Assembly (NCBI GenBank): GCA_009996555.1
Contig: JAACZX010000461.1
Location: 1 to 14,318 of the forward strand
Direction: 5' to 3'
From: Chitinophagaceae bacterium
GTDB lineage: Bacteria > Bacteroidota > Bacteroidia > Chitinophagales > Chitinophagaceae
Length of the DNA: 14,318 nt
The translations under genes and the position numbers were made by a program. This document shows, one piece after another, positions 1-8,564 of the stretch. The notes under the pieces are model-generated. The model did no database searches. It had not been told where the DNA came from and worked only from the letters and a program-made list of their open reading frames with translations. The first letter of the stretch is position 1. Each line of letters starts with the position of its first letter.

Positions 1-1133
1 CTGAAAATGTGTTGGTGGCAAGAAATACAATTGGAATCAATGAGGCCGTATGGGAAGAAATGGCATTCAAGTATAATCTTGTCGAGTTCTGTACCTCAAT
101 TAAGCCCGCTTGCTTTCAATATCTTTTCAAACAAGGGTATGAAAAAGTAATTTACCTGGACCCGGATATTTATGTGTTTGGTTCGATGGATCCTGTTTTT
201 TCGAAGCTGGAAAATGCGTCAATTATTCTTACTCCACATATCGTCTCTGCTCACACACCTTTTGAAGGAGATTATCCCGATTATCTTTTTCTGGTGAACG
301 GGACCTTTAATCTTGGTTTTTTGGCGGTGAAAAAAAGTGAGGCTTCCAGTGAAATGTTGTATTGGTGGAATCACAGGTTAAAGGATGAATGTTTTTTTGA
401 CAATGAAAGAGGTATGGCTACTGATCAGAAGTGGATGAATATGCTGCCTTCCTTTTTTACGAGTAATGATTTACATGTTTCTCATGATCTTGGACTCAAT
501 GTAGCGCCTTGGAATTATCATGAACGAAAACTTTATTTAGAGAACGAAACGATAATGGTGTGCGACCGGATAACGGATAATCAGAAACTGAAAATGCCTT
601 TGCAGTTTGTGCACTTTTCAGGCTATGATTATCGAAGTTTTGTCAATGACAAAATCACTCATAAAAACGAAGACCTGAAAGGCTTTGATGATCTTACATT
701 GATCTTTGAAAAATATGCTGCTGCTTTAAAAGAAAGTGATTTGTTTAAATTTTATCACTTTTCGTACACGTATGGTTTTTTTAAAAACGGAAAAGTGATT
801 AATCACCTGCAACGGAGAATTTATCGCAGATTATTGTCTGAAGGTCTGGCACCCGGTTATCCATTTGATGTAACAGACGGTACTTTTTATGCTCAATTGG
901 TAAAACAAGGTCTTGTTGATCATTCATCAATGGCCTCTGATAAAGTGACTAATAAAACAATAAAAGGATTCAATAAAAAGCTGCAATTTGTGAATACGTT
1001 TTTCCGGGTTTTGAAATTTATAATCGGCATCAGGCGGTACAGTATATTGATCCGGTTTTTAAGGCGCTATTTCAGGGAGGAGAACCAGGCCTTTTTATAT
1101 GATAAGTCCTTTGACAATAAAAGTTTGTGGTGA
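1..1133 (+). CDS. GT-A type glycosyltransferase, 5' partial
   Basis: Probable nucleotide-sugar glycosyltransferase acting in the cytoplasm in surface-glycan synthesis. The reading frame is open from base 3 at the window edge; a GTG at 9 could be read as a start, but the in-frame codons before it (Glu-Asn) and the missing N-terminal strand of the fold show that the true start lies outside. The visible part holds the motif YLDPDIYVF, a DxD-type metal/nucleotide-sugar site typical of GT-A and GT8-like enzymes, preceded by a conserved-looking stretch (SIKPACFQYLF). A second block, NGTFNLGFLAV, is also typical of GT8-like folds. The C-terminal about 130 residues are basic and not recognised. It is the first visible gene of a + strand run with the acyltransferase 16 nt downstream. 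Acceptor and sugar donor cannot be read from the sequence. Confident of a glycosyltransferase, not of the exact family. Confidence 0.82.
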   Translation, partial: ENVLVARNTIGINEAVWEEMAFKYNLVEFCTSIKPACFQYLFKQGYEKVIYLDPDIYVFGSMDPVFSKLENASIILTPHIVSAHTPFEGDYPDYLFLVNGTFNLGFLAVKKSEASSEMLYWWNHRLKDECFFDNERGMATDQKWMNMLPSFFTSNDLHVSHDLGLNVAPWNYHERKLYLENETIMVCDRITDNQKLKMPLQFVHFSGYDYRSFVNDKITHKNEDLKGFDDLTLIFEKYAAALKESDLFKFYHFSYTYGFFKNGKVINHLQRRIYRRLLSEGLAPGYPFDVTDGTFYAQLVKQGLVDHSSMASDKVTNKTIKGFNKKLQFVNTFFRVLKFIIGIRRYSILIRFLRRYFREENQAFLYDKSFDNKSLW

Positions 1134-1149
1134 TATTTTTGAATAATCA

Positions 1150-1734
1150 ATGATTTCCAAGTTACTATACTATTTATTTCGTTATCCATTCCTCAAAATG
1201 AGCCTCGGCAGCATGGGTGGTAAAACAAAGATTATCAATCCTTCCATTACCGGCCACAAGCGAATCTTTATTGGTTCCAATGTTTACATCAATGATAAAG
1301 CATGGCTGGTATGTGAAGCGTTGACGGGTGATGCAAATGCAAAACTGTCGATTGGAGATGGTACATACATCGGCCGCTTCAGCCATATTTATGCTACATC
1401 AAACATTGAAATAGGAAAGAAGGTGTTGATGGCGGATAAGGTTTATTTAAGCGATAATCTGCATGGCTACAGGGATGTTGATCGGCCGGTGATTGATCAG
1501 CCCATTCAGCAAACAAACCCAGTTATAATTGCAGACGGGGCATGGCTGGGCGAAAATGTTTGTGTAATTGGCGCACGGGTTGGAAAGAACAGTGTGGTTG
1601 GTGCAAACTCAGTTGTAACAAAAGATATTCCTGATTATTGTGTTGCCGTTGGCAGCCCGGCTGTAATTATCAAACGCTATAATTTTGATACAAAACAGTG
1701 GTGTAAAACAGATAAAGACGGTCAATTTATTTAA
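1150..1734 (+). CDS. Hexapeptide-repeat (left-handed beta-helix) acyltransferase
   Basis: Predicted O- or N-acetyltransferase of the WbbJ/maltose-acetyltransferase-like group, 194 aa, which would transfer an acyl group from acyl-CoA to a sugar. From about residue 66 to 170 the protein shows the [LIV]-G-x4 hexad pattern of the left-handed beta-helix (for example LSIGDGTYIG, AWLGENVCVIGARVGKNSVV). A likely catalytic His sits at 105 in SDNLHGY, the usual place in this family. The C-terminal GSPAVIIKRY block is the classic end of these enzymes. The TAA stop directly abuts the ATG of the epimerase gene, so the two are surely co-transcribed and perhaps translationally coupled. The context, between a glycosyltransferase and a sugar epimerase, points to acetylation of a surface-polysaccharide sugar; the substrate is unknown. 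Confidence 0.9.
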   Translation: MISKLLYYLFRYPFLKMSLGSMGGKTKIINPSITGHKRIFIGSNVYINDKAWLVCEALTGDANAKLSIGDGTYIGRFSHIYATSNIEIGKKVLMADKVYLSDNLHGYRDVDRPVIDQPIQQTNPVIIADGAWLGENVCVIGARVGKNSVVGANSVVTKDIPDYCVAVGSPAVIIKRYNFDTKQWCKTDKDGQFI

Positions 1735-2877
1735 ATGAACAAACGTAAAGTTTTAATTACAGGGGGTGCAGGCTTTATAGGCTCCAATCTTTCTTTGTAC
1801 CTGTTGCAAAACGGATATGAGGTAACGGTGCTGGATAACCTTTCTGAGCAGATACATGGTGTTGATGCAGAAGCAACATCGCCTTTGTATCAATCAATAA
1901 AAGAGAAGGTTCATTTTATTAAAGGCACAGTAACGTCTGTTGACGATTGGAAACAGGCAATTGCTGATAATGAAGTGATCGTTCATTTCGCTGCTGAAAC
2001 AGGTACAGGACAATCCATGTACCAGGTGAGTAAGTATGTTGATGTGAACATTGGTGGCACCGGTATTTTGTTGGATATACTGGCCAATAATAAAACGAAG
2101 GTGAAGAAGGTTGTCATCGCTTCATCACGGGCCATTTATGGTGAAGGGAAATATTTGTCGAAAGAATTAGGTATTGTTTATCCGGCGCATCGCACTGCTG
2201 CTTTGATGGATGCCGGAAATTTTGAAGTAACATATCCCGGTGCAACAACGCCATTGCAGATCATGGCTACTGATGAAGAATCAAAGATCCATCCTTCATC
2301 CGTTTATGGCATTACCAAGCAAAACCAGGAACAAATGGTTATGACTGTTTGTTCTTCCATTGGTATTGCGCCGGTTGCGTTTCGTTATCAGAATGTATAT
2401 GGTCCCGGTCAGTCATTAACCAATCCATACACAGGTATTCTTTCTATCTTCTCCACGCTTATTAAAAACCAAAAGCCCATAAATATTTTTGAAGACGGAA
2501 AAGAAAGCCGTGATTTTGTGTTTATTGATGATGTTGTGAAAGCTACATTTCTTGGTATTGAAAAAGATGAAGCAAATGGACAGGTGTTTAATGTGGGCAC
2601 AGGTGTGGCAACAACTGTAGATGAAGTGGCGTCGCTTCTTGTTGAATACTACAATATACAAGTGCCGTTGCAGGTGTCGGGTAATTATCGGCTGGGCGAT
2701 ATCCGTCATAATTTTGCTGACATCAGTAAAATTGAAAAACTGCTTGGCTTTAAACCTTCGGTTGATTTTAAAACAGGGTTGAAAAAATTTGCTGACTGGG
2801 TGAATGCACAGGAAGTACAAAGCAGCAGGTATGAGGAATCAATTTCAGAAATGCGTTCAAAAGGATTGTTGAAATAA
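1735..2877 (+). CDS. NAD-dependent nucleotide-sugar epimerase/dehydratase (extended SDR)
   Basis: 380 aa extended short-chain dehydrogenase that would epimerise or dehydrate a nucleotide sugar. Seen: an NAD-binding Rossmann motif GGAGFIG at residues 10-16, SSR at 130-132, and the catalytic YxxxK pair at Tyr191 and Lys195 (YGITK). Between about residues 140 and 188 there is an insertion absent from ordinary GalE, ending in ATDEESKIHPSSVYG. dTDP-L-rhamnose 4-epimerases (WbiB-like, making dTDP-6-deoxy-L-talose) have an insertion in the same place ending in a similar TDE...SVY segment, so that activity is a reasonable guess; UDP-glucose/UDP-GlcNAc 4-epimerase is the alternative. The C-terminal half has the family FRYQNVYGPGQ and DFVFIDDVV blocks. 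It starts immediately after the acyltransferase stop and is followed 3 nt later by the GT2 gene, consistent with supplying a sugar donor to it. Confidence 0.88.
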   Translation: MNKRKVLITGGAGFIGSNLSLYLLQNGYEVTVLDNLSEQIHGVDAEATSPLYQSIKEKVHFIKGTVTSVDDWKQAIADNEVIVHFAAETGTGQSMYQVSKYVDVNIGGTGILLDILANNKTKVKKVVIASSRAIYGEGKYLSKELGIVYPAHRTAALMDAGNFEVTYPGATTPLQIMATDEESKIHPSSVYGITKQNQEQMVMTVCSSIGIAPVAFRYQNVYGPGQSLTNPYTGILSIFSTLIKNQKPINIFEDGKESRDFVFIDDVVKATFLGIEKDEANGQVFNVGTGVATTVDEVASLLVEYYNIQVPLQVSGNYRLGDIRHNFADISKIEKLLGFKPSVDFKTGLKKFADWVNAQEVQSSRYEESISEMRSKGLLK

Positions 2878-2880
2878 GAT

Positions 2881-3759
2881 ATGGCAAAAATTGGATTGGT
2901 AACGGTGTTGTTTAAAAGCGATGAGGTGCTTGAAGGCTTTTTCAACAGCATTTCAAAGCAAACGTTCAAAGACTATATTCTTTACCTCGTTGATAATTCG
3001 GTGAACGACAGATCGAACCAGGTGATTGCGGATTGTATGCAGAAGTATCCTGTTACACAATGTGAGCATATAAAAAATCCGGGAAATGAGGGTGTGGCAA
3101 GAGGCAATAATATTGGCATACAACAGGCATTGAATGATGGCTGTACACATATTCTTATTCTCAATAACGATATAGAAATAGAACAGGAAACTGCTTTTGC
3201 TTCGCAGCTTTCCATTTGCGAAGAAAGAGGAGAGAAGATTGTTGTGCCCAAAATATATTATCCAGACCGTACCATCTGGATGGCTGGTGGTGCTATGAAT
3301 AAATGGCGGGCACTTGGTATTCATTATGGGTATAATAAACCCGATTCAGCAGAATACAACAGTGCAAAGTATATTACCTATGCGCCCACCTGTTACATGT
3401 TGGTAGAGCGTAGTGTATTTGATAAAGTGGGTATGATGGATGAGAAGTATTTTGCTTACTATGATGATACTGATTTTGTATATCGCTCCCTTAACAAAGG
3501 GTTTAAGATGTACTACGATCCTTCTGTTACCATCATACACAAAGTTTCTCATTCATCCGGTGGCGATTCTTCGTTTTATATTTTTTACTCTAACAGGAAC
3601 AAACTCTATTTTATCCGGAAAAACTTTTCCGGTTTCCTGAAGTGGTTTGCTATTGGCTACACATTTTTCACCCGTATATTTTACTGGCTTCGTTTCAATA
3701 AAGAGCAACGTAAGAAATTAATACAGGCGTTGAAAGACGGGATGACTTATCCTGTGTAA
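2881..3759 (+). CDS. Glycosyltransferase family 2 (rhamnosyltransferase-like)
   Basis: 292 aa inverting GT-A enzyme of family GT2, expected at the cytoplasmic face of the inner membrane. The N-terminus has the GT2 opening (IGLVTVLFKSDEVLEGF) and VDNS at 37-40. NPGNEGVARGNNIG at about 66-79 is the nucleotide-binding block typical of the RfbF/WbbL group of putative rhamnosyltransferases. NND at 95-97 is the metal-binding DxD equivalent, and YYDDTDF at 193-199 is the acid cluster that usually holds the catalytic base. C-terminal hydrophobic and basic residues (about 245-275) may attach it to the membrane. It begins 3 nt after the epimerase stop and ends the + strand operon. The donor could be the epimerase product, but this is inference. 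Confidence 0.9.
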   Translation: MAKIGLVTVLFKSDEVLEGFFNSISKQTFKDYILYLVDNSVNDRSNQVIADCMQKYPVTQCEHIKNPGNEGVARGNNIGIQQALNDGCTHILILNNDIEIEQETAFASQLSICEERGEKIVVPKIYYPDRTIWMAGGAMNKWRALGIHYGYNKPDSAEYNSAKYITYAPTCYMLVERSVFDKVGMMDEKYFAYYDDTDFVYRSLNKGFKMYYDPSVTIIHKVSHSSGGDSSFYIFYSNRNKLYFIRKNFSGFLKWFAIGYTFFTRIFYWLRFNKEQRKKLIQALKDGMTYPV

Positions 3760-3771
3760 GAACAGATCATC

Positions 3772-4878
3772 TCAAATGTGGATAGTTACCTGTAAAGCGA
3801 TCTGTCTCCAGTTGTAATAGCCGTAGTACGATGCGGGTGTGGCTGTTGTTTGTTTGCAATGCTGTACAACCTGTTCAGCAAACGAATTCCAGTCATGATC
3901 TGCAACAACAGAAAGTTTGTTTCCGGTTACTGAATGCTCAATACCTGTTGCGCCGGTTTTGGTTGAAACGACTGTTGTGCCGCAGGCAATTGCTTCGATC
4001 ATTTTTGTTTTAACACCACCTCCGCTTTGTACAGGATTTAAAAAAACATCAGCAGCTTTAAAGTAAAGATCAATATCATCTACAAACCCGGCATAAAAAA
4101 TATGTTGCTTGTTCCATGCCTTTAATTCTTGTAGTTCTGCAGGCAGGCGTTTGCCTGTTATGAGCATGTTATAAGCGAGCCCTTTTTTTTGCAACAGCGG
4201 ATTGATCTCTTCCAGTATTGCCATCAATGCATCATGATTGGGTTTGTAATCAAGAAGTCCGTTGAACAACAGCAGTGGCAGCGATGGATCAAGCTGATGC
4301 GTTGCACACACTATCTGTTTACTCTCCGCTTTGTCTGCAGGCATGCTTTCCTGTACAATACCGTAAGGAACTGTAATGCATTTCTGTGGTTGCAAATGCA
4401 ATTGAGCAGTCATCCATTCACGATCATCTTCTGTAATACAAAAAACAATATCAGCTTTTCGCAATACAAACTTCTCGTATGCTTTTAATAAGGGCCACCA
4501 GCTTTTTCCTAATGTGCGGAAACGGTCGTATTCAATGTTGTGTGTGTGAACAATGAGTTTGATGTTGCAGCTGGCTTTCAGCAGCACACCCAGCCAGCCG
4601 AGGTAGGGATGTTCAATAATAACGGTAGTGATCCCTTCTTTTTTAATGAGTCGTTTCAGTCGAAAAAATGCGCCTGCATCAGCATAACGCAACCTGCTTT
4701 TTTTCAGCAGTGGACAAAAGTGATAGGTAGTTGCCTGTGTTGCGTCATTGTCTTCTGTACCTGCAACATATAAAACGCATTGCTCACCCAAATAATGATT
4801 GAAGTGAGCAATGAGTTTTTGTCCGCCGGAAAAATAAGGAAGATAAGGATAGGGGACAATATTCAATACCTTCTTCAT
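3772..4878 (-). CDS. Glycosyltransferase family 4 (group 1), GT-B fold
   Basis: 368 aa retaining glycosyltransferase of the GT-B type. I chose the ATG at 4878 (MKKVLNIVPYPYLP). An in-frame ATG 63 nt further upstream would add 21 residues (MFTSLYW...) that overlap the YfhO gene and precede the normal start of the fold. Seen: the glycine-rich N-terminal loop PYFSGGQK (residues 14-21), HTHN at 111-114, the start of the C-terminal Rossmann domain LFNGLLDYKPNHDAL (about 204-218), and the donor-phosphate loop with GGGVKTKMIEAIACG at 286-300, the position of the family E-x7-E motif. With the ATG at 4878, only one nucleotide separates it from the TAA of the YfhO gene, so the pair is an operon. It converges on the GT2 gene with 12 nt between stop codons. 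Donor and acceptor are unknown. Confidence 0.9.
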   Translation of the reverse strand: MKKVLNIVPYPYLPYFSGGQKLIAHFNHYLGEQCVLYVAGTEDNDATQATTYHFCPLLKKSRLRYADAGAFFRLKRLIKKEGITTVIIEHPYLGWLGVLLKASCNIKLIVHTHNIEYDRFRTLGKSWWPLLKAYEKFVLRKADIVFCITEDDREWMTAQLHLQPQKCITVPYGIVQESMPADKAESKQIVCATHQLDPSLPLLLFNGLLDYKPNHDALMAILEEINPLLQKKGLAYNMLITGKRLPAELQELKAWNKQHIFYAGFVDDIDLYFKAADVFLNPVQSGGGVKTKMIEAIACGTTVVSTKTGATGIEHSVTGNKLSVVADHDWNSFAEQVVQHCKQTTATPASYYGYYNWRQIALQVTIHI

Positions 4879-4879
4879 C

Positions 4880-7387
4880 TTACGCCTGCTTGCTTGTTTT
4901 CCAGGCCATAAATAAACCACCCAGTACAATGAGGTAAACAAGCAGCGATGATATAAGTAATAACGTATCGCCTAATTTATACGACTTTGGTTCAAAACGT
5001 AATTCGATCTTGTGTTTACCTGCCGGAATTGCAAGACCACGGAGTGCATAGTTTGTCTTTACAATCTGCGCCTGCTTGCCATCAATGTAAGCATTCCATC
5101 CTGCAGTGTAATAGATCTCACTGAATACAGCAAACTGATTGGTTGCTGCATTTGATTCATAATTGATGATGTCGTTTTTATTTTCGATCAACTGAATGCT
5201 TGCTGTTGAATCGGCAACAGGAGCAGCAGGGATAGAAGATTTGAATTTGGTTTGTACTACTGCCGTGTCACGCAGGTTGGTGCTGTCCAGTGCTGCCATT
5301 TCTTCTTTACCATCGGCAACATATTTAATGCCTTTTACAAACCATACAGGTCCAAATGCTCCGGGGTTTTGTTGTGCAACAGGTTGACCTGTTTGCGGAT
5401 TTGCAACAATCACATATTTGGTATTAAGCATGTTCAATACCTGCATATTGTTTCTTGCGATCTGGTGCTCAATGAGGTCCTGGTAGATCTGCAGCTTGGC
5501 AGGGTGGTAACCTCCTATGGAGTTGTGATGATAAGCCGTTATAGATTCATTGGTTAAATCAACGGTTGTGTTGAGTACACGGTAATAGCCTTTATCCTGT
5601 TTGATCATTCTGTCGGCATCCGTCATGGCAAATGCATTATCAAAGTCGGAAGAGTCAACAAAACTGTTTTCATTAAGGTAACGTTTGCCTACAGATAAAA
5701 GATCAGCCGAACTTAATACAAGAAGGATGGCCATTACCGGCAGCGGTTGCAGCTTCTTATTACCTGCCAGCCAAAGCACAATTAACGTGAGTGCAATAAA
5801 GATAATGGAGCGGAAAAGGTCGCCGGCGAATAAACCTCTCCTGTCTTCCTGTATAGCTGTTGTAAAACCTTTTGCAAACTGATCGGCTCTTTGCTGTACA
5901 TCAGCAGTTATTTGCTGGCCTTGCTGGGTAGCCTGTTGCAACATTGCACCTGCCATGTTTTCTTTTAACCTTACATCGCCTGGTGAAACATAGTCGAATG
6001 AAAAATACAAACCAGCAAGAATAACAATAACAGCAGCAGCAGCAATAGCTGTTTGCTTCACAGCTTTCTTGATTCTTTCCTGTGTGTTATCTCCAAACAA
6101 CAGATTGTTTACTGCCACAACAGCCAATATTACAAAGCAAAGCTGCGGCATCACCAAACCCATTGATGGTGCACGGAATTTTTTATACAGCGGCAAGTAA
6201 TCAAACAGGAAGTAATTGACGCTTTCAACGTTTTTACCCCAAGCCAGAATAATACCGAATAAACCTGCTGCAAACAAACTCCATTTGAGCCATCCTTTTT
6301 CAAAGAACATGGCAAAAATGAAGAGCAGCATTAACACAGCCCCAAAGTAAACAGGCCCAGAAGTGGGTTGCTGCTGTCCCCAATAAGAAATACCGTTTGC
6401 AAATTGCAAAGCTTGTTCTTCCGAATAACCCACCTGCTGCATTTCATCAGCAAACTTTGAAGTTTTGTATTCATGCCCGCCGTTACTGCCGCCATAAATG
6501 CCGGGCACAAACAACGTGAATGTTTCTGCAATGCCCACACTGTATTTAAAGGCGTAGTCTTTATCAAGACCACCACTGGTTGTGTTTTTATCTTTTGTTT
6601 CTTTCAACTCACTCACGCCGCCACGCATACTTTCTTTTGCATATTCCCATGTGGTGAGTGTGCCAATGGCATTTGTGCCCAACGTAATAACGCCGATAAC
6701 AGCTGCAATAAGTGTTGCTTTAACAGCGGTGCCAAGTTCTTTTTTACGAAAACTGTCAATAAAGAAACCAACAGTAACAGCTCCTAATATGAGTAGTGTA
6801 TAGTAAACAATTTGCAGGTGGTTGGTGCCAAGCTGCAACGCAAGACCTGTTGCCAGTGCAGCACTGCCCAGCCACCATTTCTTTTTGAACAGTAACAACA
6901 AACCGGCAACTACCAGTGGGGCATAACCGATTGCCAGCATTTTGGTATCGTGTCCTGCACCAATGATCACAGGATCATACGTGGAATAGGCATAGGACAG
7001 TGCACCGATGATACCAACCCAGGGATTAATACCAAGCACAAGTGCCAGCAGGTAAAAGCTGATGCATGCAAGAAAAAAGAAGTTGATAGGTTTGGGTAAG
7101 CCGAGTGTAAGGATATAACTCACATAGTGAAACGAAACTTTGTGCGTGCCTTCCAGCGCTATCTGGTAAGTGGGCATGCCGCCAAACATACTGTTCGTCC
7201 ATTTAGGAAAATGACCATACTGTTCCTTTTTTTCGAACGATTGTTGTGCCATTCCTTTCCAGCCAATATTATCATGTGCATTCAACACTTTTCCTTCCAG
7301 TGCGGGTTTGCAATAAACAATTGCCACGATCAGAAAAATTACCACCGCAACAGCATGGGGTATCAGCTTTTTAAAGTCAAAGTTCAT
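4880..7387 (-). CDS. YfhO-family integral membrane protein
   Basis: 835 aa multi-spanning membrane protein resembling the YfhO family (GT-C-like membrane proteins linked in Firmicutes to glycosylation of cell-wall polymers). The N-terminus has a first helix at about residues 11-27 followed by a large loop with LNAHDNIGWKG, where GT-C enzymes often carry an acidic catalytic motif. A series of helices covers roughly residues 90-430 and 510-560. A soluble, probably periplasmic, domain follows (about 570-800), ending in beta-rich blocks such as YTAGWNAYIDGK and LRGLAIPAGKHKIELRFEP that are typical of the YfhO C-terminus. A last helix sits near 808-829. It heads the operon with the GT4 gene. A lipid-linked sugar transfer at the outer face of the inner membrane is likely, but the substrate in Bacteroidota is not known to me. 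Confidence 0.85.
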   Translation of the reverse strand: MNFDFKKLIPHAVAVVIFLIVAIVYCKPALEGKVLNAHDNIGWKGMAQQSFEKKEQYGHFPKWTNSMFGGMPTYQIALEGTHKVSFHYVSYILTLGLPKPINFFFLACISFYLLALVLGINPWVGIIGALSYAYSTYDPVIIGAGHDTKMLAIGYAPLVVAGLLLLFKKKWWLGSAALATGLALQLGTNHLQIVYYTLLILGAVTVGFFIDSFRKKELGTAVKATLIAAVIGVITLGTNAIGTLTTWEYAKESMRGGVSELKETKDKNTTSGGLDKDYAFKYSVGIAETFTLFVPGIYGGSNGGHEYKTSKFADEMQQVGYSEEQALQFANGISYWGQQQPTSGPVYFGAVLMLLFIFAMFFEKGWLKWSLFAAGLFGIILAWGKNVESVNYFLFDYLPLYKKFRAPSMGLVMPQLCFVILAVVAVNNLLFGDNTQERIKKAVKQTAIAAAAVIVILAGLYFSFDYVSPGDVRLKENMAGAMLQQATQQGQQITADVQQRADQFAKGFTTAIQEDRRGLFAGDLFRSIIFIALTLIVLWLAGNKKLQPLPVMAILLVLSSADLLSVGKRYLNENSFVDSSDFDNAFAMTDADRMIKQDKGYYRVLNTTVDLTNESITAYHHNSIGGYHPAKLQIYQDLIEHQIARNNMQVLNMLNTKYVIVANPQTGQPVAQQNPGAFGPVWFVKGIKYVADGKEEMAALDSTNLRDTAVVQTKFKSSIPAAPVADSTASIQLIENKNDIINYESNAATNQFAVFSEIYYTAGWNAYIDGKQAQIVKTNYALRGLAIPAGKHKIELRFEPKSYKLGDTLLLISSLLVYLIVLGGLFMAWKTSKQA

Positions 7388-7414
7388 GTGAGAAAATTTT
7401 CAGTTTCAGTGAGG

Positions 7415-7432
7415 CAAAATAATGGTATTTTG
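7415..7432. promoter_or_regulatory. Perfect inverted repeat in a divergent promoter gap
   Basis: CAAAATA-ATGG-TATTTTG: two perfect 7-bp arms around a 4-nt centre, in the 70-nt gap between the divergent YfhO gene (ATG at 7387) and the small membrane protein gene (ATG at 7458). Read outward in either direction, each arm gives TATTTTG, one T short of the Bacteroidota -7 consensus TAnnTTTG. The arms could therefore be overlapping divergent -7 elements or an operator. No clear TTTG -33 box is visible on either side. Confidence 0.4.
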
Positions 7433-7457
7433 GGGGATTGACAGCATTTTTAACAGT

Positions 7458-7733
7458 ATGAACGGATTTTTGTTTTTCAGCAGGGTAGCCTTTGTTTTCA
7501 ATGTCTTATTTATCATTTCGCTTGTGATCCAGAATATGGAAATCAGCCTGCCTTCCTCGTTAGGCTCAGTGCTGGTGCTGGGCGGGTTAGTGTTGAGTCT
7601 TGTAATGAATCTGGTGGTGAATATCTGGTTGATTGTGTTGCTTGCCCGTAAAAAAATACAACTAAAGGTCAGAACAGTGTACTTCCTCAATATGGTGGTG
7701 CTTATCTTTCAACTCTTCATCTACTTTGTATGA
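7458..7733 (+). CDS. Small three-helix membrane protein, unknown function
   Basis: 91 aa, not recognised. It has three predicted membrane segments (about residues 5-23, 36-61 and 72-91) joined by short loops, one of them basic (ARKKIQLKVR). I chose the ATG at 7458 because the earlier in-frame ATG at 7422 lies inside the inverted repeat that probably carries the promoter, and the extra 12 residues (MVFWGIDSIFNS) look untranslated. The stop TGA shares four bases with the ATG of the queuosine-precursor transporter gene (ATGA at 7730-7733), so the two are co-transcribed and probably translationally coupled. It may be an accessory subunit of that transporter or simply an operon passenger. Confidence 0.7.
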   Translation: MNGFLFFSRVAFVFNVLFIISLVIQNMEISLPSSLGSVLVLGGLVLSLVMNLVVNIWLIVLLARKKIQLKVRTVYFLNMVVLIFQLFIYFV

Positions 7734-8527
7734 TCAAGCAACTTTTGTCTGATAAAGCGATCAAACTTTTTCTTGTACTTGCCGGTTTTTTTATTGCCAA
7801 TGCGTTAATTGCCGAGATCATTGGAGTAAAGATCTTTTCATTGGAAAAAACGTTGGGCTTTTCGCCCATGGAAATTAAGCTGTTTGGAAATGTGCTCTCC
7901 GTTAATTTAACCGCAGGCGTATTGTTATGGCCGGTGGTATTTATTATGACGGATATTATAAATGAGTATTACGGTATGAAGGGGGTGCGGTTCCTCTCTT
8001 ACCTCACTGCAGGGCTCATCACGTTTGCGTTTATCATCTTTTTCTTTGCCATGAAACTCACCCCGGCCGATTTTTTTATTACCAGCAAACAGGGAAGTGG
8101 CGTGCCTGATATGGGGAAAGCATACAACAGTGTTTTAGGACAGGGCGGGTTCATTATCATTGGATCATTAACAGCATTTATACTTGGGCAGTTGATCGAT
8201 GTGTTTATTTTTCACCGCATAAAAAAAGTAACAGGTGAAAAAAACATCTGGCTGCGGGCTACCGGCTCAACATTAGTATCTCAGTTCATTGACAGTTTTG
8301 TGGTGCTGTTCATTGCTTTTTATATTGGCACAAGAGTAAACCAACACGGTAATGATTTTGTGTGGCCCATGAATTTATTCCTGGCTGTTGGGGTGGTCAA
8401 TTACATTTACAAATTCATTGTGGCAATTGTACTCACGCCTGTTATTTATCTTATTCACGGTATTATTGAACGCTATCTTGGTCACGAAAAAGCAGCTGAA
8501 ATGAAGCAAGCAGCAATGCAGGAGTAA
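7730..8527 (+). CDS. yhhQ: Queuosine precursor transporter, YhhQ / VUT family
   Basis: 265 aa inner-membrane protein of the DUF165/VUT family (PF02592). Characterised E. coli YhhQ imports 7-cyano-7-deazaguanine and/or 7-aminomethyl-7-deazaguanine for queuosine modification of tRNA. Seen: about six hydrophobic segments, the early block LIAEIIGVKIF, the conserved TDIINEYYG segment after the second helix, FILGQLIDVFIFHRIKK in the middle, and STLVSQFIDSFVVLFIAF near helix five. The C-terminus ends in a short charged tail (GHEKAAEMKQAAMQE). Length is normal. It overlaps the preceding small membrane protein gene by 4 bp. No other queuosine gene and no riboswitch is visible here, so salvage of an external precursor is inferred from the family only. 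Confidence 0.85.
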   Translation: MIKQLLSDKAIKLFLVLAGFFIANALIAEIIGVKIFSLEKTLGFSPMEIKLFGNVLSVNLTAGVLLWPVVFIMTDIINEYYGMKGVRFLSYLTAGLITFAFIIFFFAMKLTPADFFITSKQGSGVPDMGKAYNSVLGQGGFIIIGSLTAFILGQLIDVFIFHRIKKVTGEKNIWLRATGSTLVSQFIDSFVVLFIAFYIGTRVNQHGNDFVWPMNLFLAVGVVNYIYKFIVAIVLTPVIYLIHGIIERYLGHEKAAEMKQAAMQE

Positions 8528-8564
8528 ATAGTTCGCATCTCAATTTCGCTCAGGACTGTTGTTT

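Noticed and set aside
1174..1386. Open frames opposite to the acyltransferase, epimerase, YfhO and other genes
   Set aside because: They lie fully within well-supported genes on the other strand or frame and show no family motif.
4879..4941. A 21-residue N-terminal extension of the GT4 glycosyltransferase
   Set aside because: It overlaps the end of the YfhO gene in another frame. The internal ATG at 4878 starts exactly at the family's usual N-terminus and leaves a 1-nt gap typical of an operon.
7422..7457. An earlier ATG for the small membrane protein
   Set aside because: It lies inside the inverted repeat that probably carries the promoter, and the added 12 residues do not look like part of the protein.
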